From: Comamonadaceae bacterium
Lineage (GTDB): Bacteria > Pseudomonadota > Gammaproteobacteria > Burkholderiales > Burkholderiaceae_C
NCBI GenBank assembly: GCA_947372865.1
Contig: CANBVJ010000015.1
Coordinates: forward strand, 1 to 59,765
Direction: 5' to 3'
Length of the DNA stretch: 59,765 nt
Below the pieces are notes generated by a model. The model was not told the origin of the DNA. It ran no database searches and was given only the letters and a program-made list of their open reading frames with translations. Positions 58,093-59,765 of the stretch are shown piece by piece (the first letter of the stretch is position 1; each line of letters opens with the position of its first letter). The position numbers were made by a program, and so were the translations under genes.

Positions 58093-58881
58093 ATGGCCAA
58101 AATATTCTGCATTGCCAACCAAAAAGGTGGCGTTGGCAAAACCACCACCGCCGTCAACCTGGCGGCCGGTCTGGCGCAGTTGGGCCAGCGCGTGCTGATG
58201 ATTGACCTGGACCCCCAGGGCAACGCCACTATGGGCTCGGGCGTGGACAAGCGCAGCCTGGCGCTCAGCGTCTATGACGTCTTGCTGGAGTCGGCCAGCA
58301 TCGCCGAGGCGCGCACCCGCAGCGACAAGCTGGTGGCGGCCGGTTGCAGCTACGACATTTTGGGCGCCAACCGCGAACTCGCCGGGGCCGAGGTGGAAAT
58401 GGTGGAGCTTGAGCGCCGCGAGCGCCGACTTAAAACCGCCCTGGCCGAGGTGGACAAAGACTACGACTTTGTGCTGATCGACTGCCCGCCATCGTTGTCC
58501 ATGCTGACGCTCAACGGCCTGTGCTGCGCCGACGGCGTGGTCGTGCCCATGCAGTGCGAATACTTTGCCCTGGAAGGCCTGACCGACCTGGTCAACACCA
58601 TCAAGCAAGTCAAGGCCAACCTCAACGACGACCTGCGCATCATCGGCCTCTTGCGCGTGATGTTTGACCCGCGTATTACTTTGCAGCAGCAGGTCAGCGA
58701 ACAGCTCACCGCCCACTTTGGCGACAAGGTGTTTGACACCGTCATCCCGCGCAATGTGCGCCTGGCCGAAGCACCGAGCTACGGCCTGCCCGGCGTGGCA
58801 TTTGACCCGGCCTCCAAGGGCGCGCAGGCTTTTGTCGCCTTTGCCCGGGAAATGCTGCGCCGCCTGCCCAAGATGGGCTAA
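58093..58881 (+). CDS. parA: Chromosome partitioning ATPase ParA (Soj-like)
   Basis: ParA forms dynamic DNA-bound gradients that move ParB-parS complexes away from the origin. The 262-residue protein has the deviant Walker A KGGVGKTT (11-18), MIDLDPQGNATMGSG and the Walker B-like FVLIDCPPSLSML. It lacks an N-terminal HTH, as in chromosomal ParA. It lies 71 bases after lysE and 5 before a small hydrolase gene, with parB next. A parS site lies in its leader. Confidence 0.97.
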   Translation: MAKIFCIANQKGGVGKTTTAVNLAAGLAQLGQRVLMIDLDPQGNATMGSGVDKRSLALSVYDVLLESASIAEARTRSDKLVAAGCSYDILGANRELAGAEVEMVELERRERRLKTALAEVDKDYDFVLIDCPPSLSMLTLNGLCCADGVVVPMQCEYFALEGLTDLVNTIKQVKANLNDDLRIIGLLRVMFDPRITLQQQVSEQLTAHFGDKVFDTVIPRNVRLAEAPSYGLPGVAFDPASKGAQAFVAFAREMLRRLPKMG

Positions 58882-58886
58882 GCGCC

Positions 58887-59450
58887 ATGGCCGCAAACCC
58901 GAAGGTGCTGCTTTTGCCGGGTTGGCAAAACTCGGGCCCTGCGCATTGGCAAAGCCGCTGGGAAGCCAGCCACGGCTACCTGCGCGTGGAGCAGCACGAC
59001 TGGATGCAGCCTCTGCGCGGCGACTGGATTACCCGGCTTGAAGAAGTGGTGCTGGCCCAAGACGCGCCCTGCTTGCTGGTGGCCCATAGCCTGGGTTGCC
59101 TGCTGGTGGCGGCCTGGGCGGCCTGTTCGCACAACACGCACCTCGTCCACGGCGCGCTGTTGGTGGCCCCGGGTGACGCCGAGCGCGAAGAACTGCGCCC
59201 GGTGCTGCACAGTTGGTCGCCGGTGGTGCTGCAACGCCTGCCCTTTGCCAGCGTGCTGGCGGGCAGCCACAACGATCCTTACTGCAGCCTGGAGCGCGCG
59301 CAAGCCTTTGCAAGCGCCTGGGGCGCGCAGTGGCATGACTGTGGCCACGCTGGCCACATCAACGCCGATTCCCAGCTTGGCGACTGGCCCGCAGGCCAGG
59401 CTTTGCTTCACACACTCATTACCCACAAGGAGGCTCAAGATGGCCAGTAA
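58887..59450 (+). CDS. RBBP9/YdeN-family serine hydrolase
   Basis: This 187-residue alpha/beta hydrolase starts KVLLLPGWQNSGPAHWQSRWE, the RBBP9-type N-terminus. The nucleophile elbow is AHSLGC (Ser68), with Asp and His candidates in SHNDPYCS and AGHINADS. It sits between parA and parB: 5 bases after parA and overlapping parB by 11 bases. The function is unknown. The location in a partition operon is conserved in related genera but unexplained. Confidence 0.9.
   Translation: MAANPKVLLLPGWQNSGPAHWQSRWEASHGYLRVEQHDWMQPLRGDWITRLEEVVLAQDAPCLLVAHSLGCLLVAAWAACSHNTHLVHGALLVAPGDAEREELRPVLHSWSPVVLQRLPFASVLAGSHNDPYCSLERAQAFASAWGAQWHDCGHAGHINADSQLGDWPAGQALLHTLITHKEAQDGQ
59427..59433 (+). promoter_or_regulatory. 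Strong ribosome binding site for parB
   Basis: AAGGAGG lies 6 bases before the parB ATG at 59440, inside the end of the hydrolase gene. It fixes the parB start despite the 11-base overlap. Confidence 0.85.
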
Positions 59451-59765
59451 AAAACCCAAAGGACTCGGCATGGGCCTGGAAGCCCTGCTCGGGCCCAAGG
59501 TGCAAGACGCCGCGCCCGACACCCCTTTGGACGCCAGCCTGCCCACCACCCTGCTGCTGACCGACCTGGTGGCCGGCATCTACCAGCCGCGCACCCACAT
59601 GGACGAAGGCGCGCTTTACGAGCTGGCCGAGAGCATCAAGGCCCAGGGCATCATGCAGCCCATCTTGGTCCGCCCCATCGGGCAGGGCCGCTACGAGATC
59701 ATTGCCGGTGAGCGCCGCTCGCGTGCCGCCAAGTTGGCTGGCCTGCACGAGGTGCCCGTGCTGGT
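59440..59765 (+). CDS. parB: Chromosome partitioning protein ParB, 3' end cut by window
   Basis: ParB binds parS and loads as a CTP-dependent sliding clamp. The first 108 codons are present: a ParA-interacting N-terminus (MASKKPKGLGMGLEALLGP), QPRTHMDEGALYELAESI and the ParB/Srx motif GERRSRAAKLAGL, which forms part of the CTP site. The HTH and dimerisation domains lie beyond the right edge. The strong ribosome binding site in the preceding gene supports this start. It is the last gene of the partition block visible. Confidence 0.96.
   Translation, partial: MASKKPKGLGMGLEALLGPKVQDAAPDTPLDASLPTTLLLTDLVAGIYQPRTHMDEGALYELAESIKAQGIMQPILVRPIGQGRYEIIAGERRSRAAKLAGLHEVPVL

Overview
The window reads as an origin-proximal chromosome segment from a GC-rich betaproteobacterium, most likely family Comamonadaceae (Burkholderiales). 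The evidence is the gene set and order (rpmH-rnpA-yidD-yidC-mnmE, dnaA-dnaN-gyrB, mnmG-rsmG-lysE-parA-hydrolase-parB), a GyrB and an RnpA longer than the E. coli proteins, a second-type 84-residue IF-1, and CaiB/BaiF, ArgE/DUF1028/RidA and DUF2788/DUF2189 genes typical of this order. I cannot name the genus. No rRNA, tRNA, CRISPR array, insertion sequence or prophage was found.

Layout. 0-4.6 kb: 3' part of an ammonium transporter, a glycine-rich RRM protein, the Kdo/LPS operon kdsD-kdsC-lptC and apt. 4.65-8.76 kb (minus): mnmE and the rpmH-rnpA-yidD-yidC cluster. 8.76-14.4 kb (plus): dnaA, dnaN, gyrB, with DnaA boxes before dnaA. 14.4-18.5 kb: an acyl-CoA dehydrogenase/CoA-transferase pair with a divergent LysR regulator, and a YqiA-type esterase. 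18.7-27.2 kb: a tripartite RND efflux system followed closely by a 7TM sensor kinase and response regulator. 27.3-39.8 kb: mixed metabolic genes (EamA exporter, YbaK, metallo-beta-lactamase-fold hydrolase, flavin monooxygenase, RidA-DUF1028-LysR-ArgE operon, MFS, hemolysin III, HD-domain oxygenase-like protein, DAHP synthase, IF-1, amidotransferase). 40.1-42.6 kb: Lrp regulator and minCDE. 42.55-42.96 kb: a gene-free AT-rich region with DnaA boxes. 43-51.96 kb: NnrU, DUF2788, DUF2189, a cysteine-less glutaredoxin-like protein, Spy, RdgC, CopZ/CopA, an old yellow enzyme and an MFS transporter. 52-54.5 kb: GMC oxidoreductase and class II aldolase. 54.6-59.8 kb: mnmG-rsmG-lysE-parA-hydrolase-parB with three parS sites.

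Functional picture. Replication initiation (dnaA, dnaN, gyrB), segregation (parA, parB, parS), division-site selection (minCDE) and translation/membrane-insertion genes lie together, with about 40 kb of transport, stress and metabolism genes between the dnaA and par blocks. The most striking signal is the minC/nnrU intergenic region. It combines an about 80% AT stretch, a near match to an E. coli oriC 13-mer, a run of TAG triplets resembling a DnaA-trio, and two perfect plus one near-perfect DnaA boxes. It is a good candidate for the real chromosomal origin, about 33.6 kb from dnaA and about 13 kb from the nearest parS. The dnaA upstream region, with two boxes, remains the alternative.
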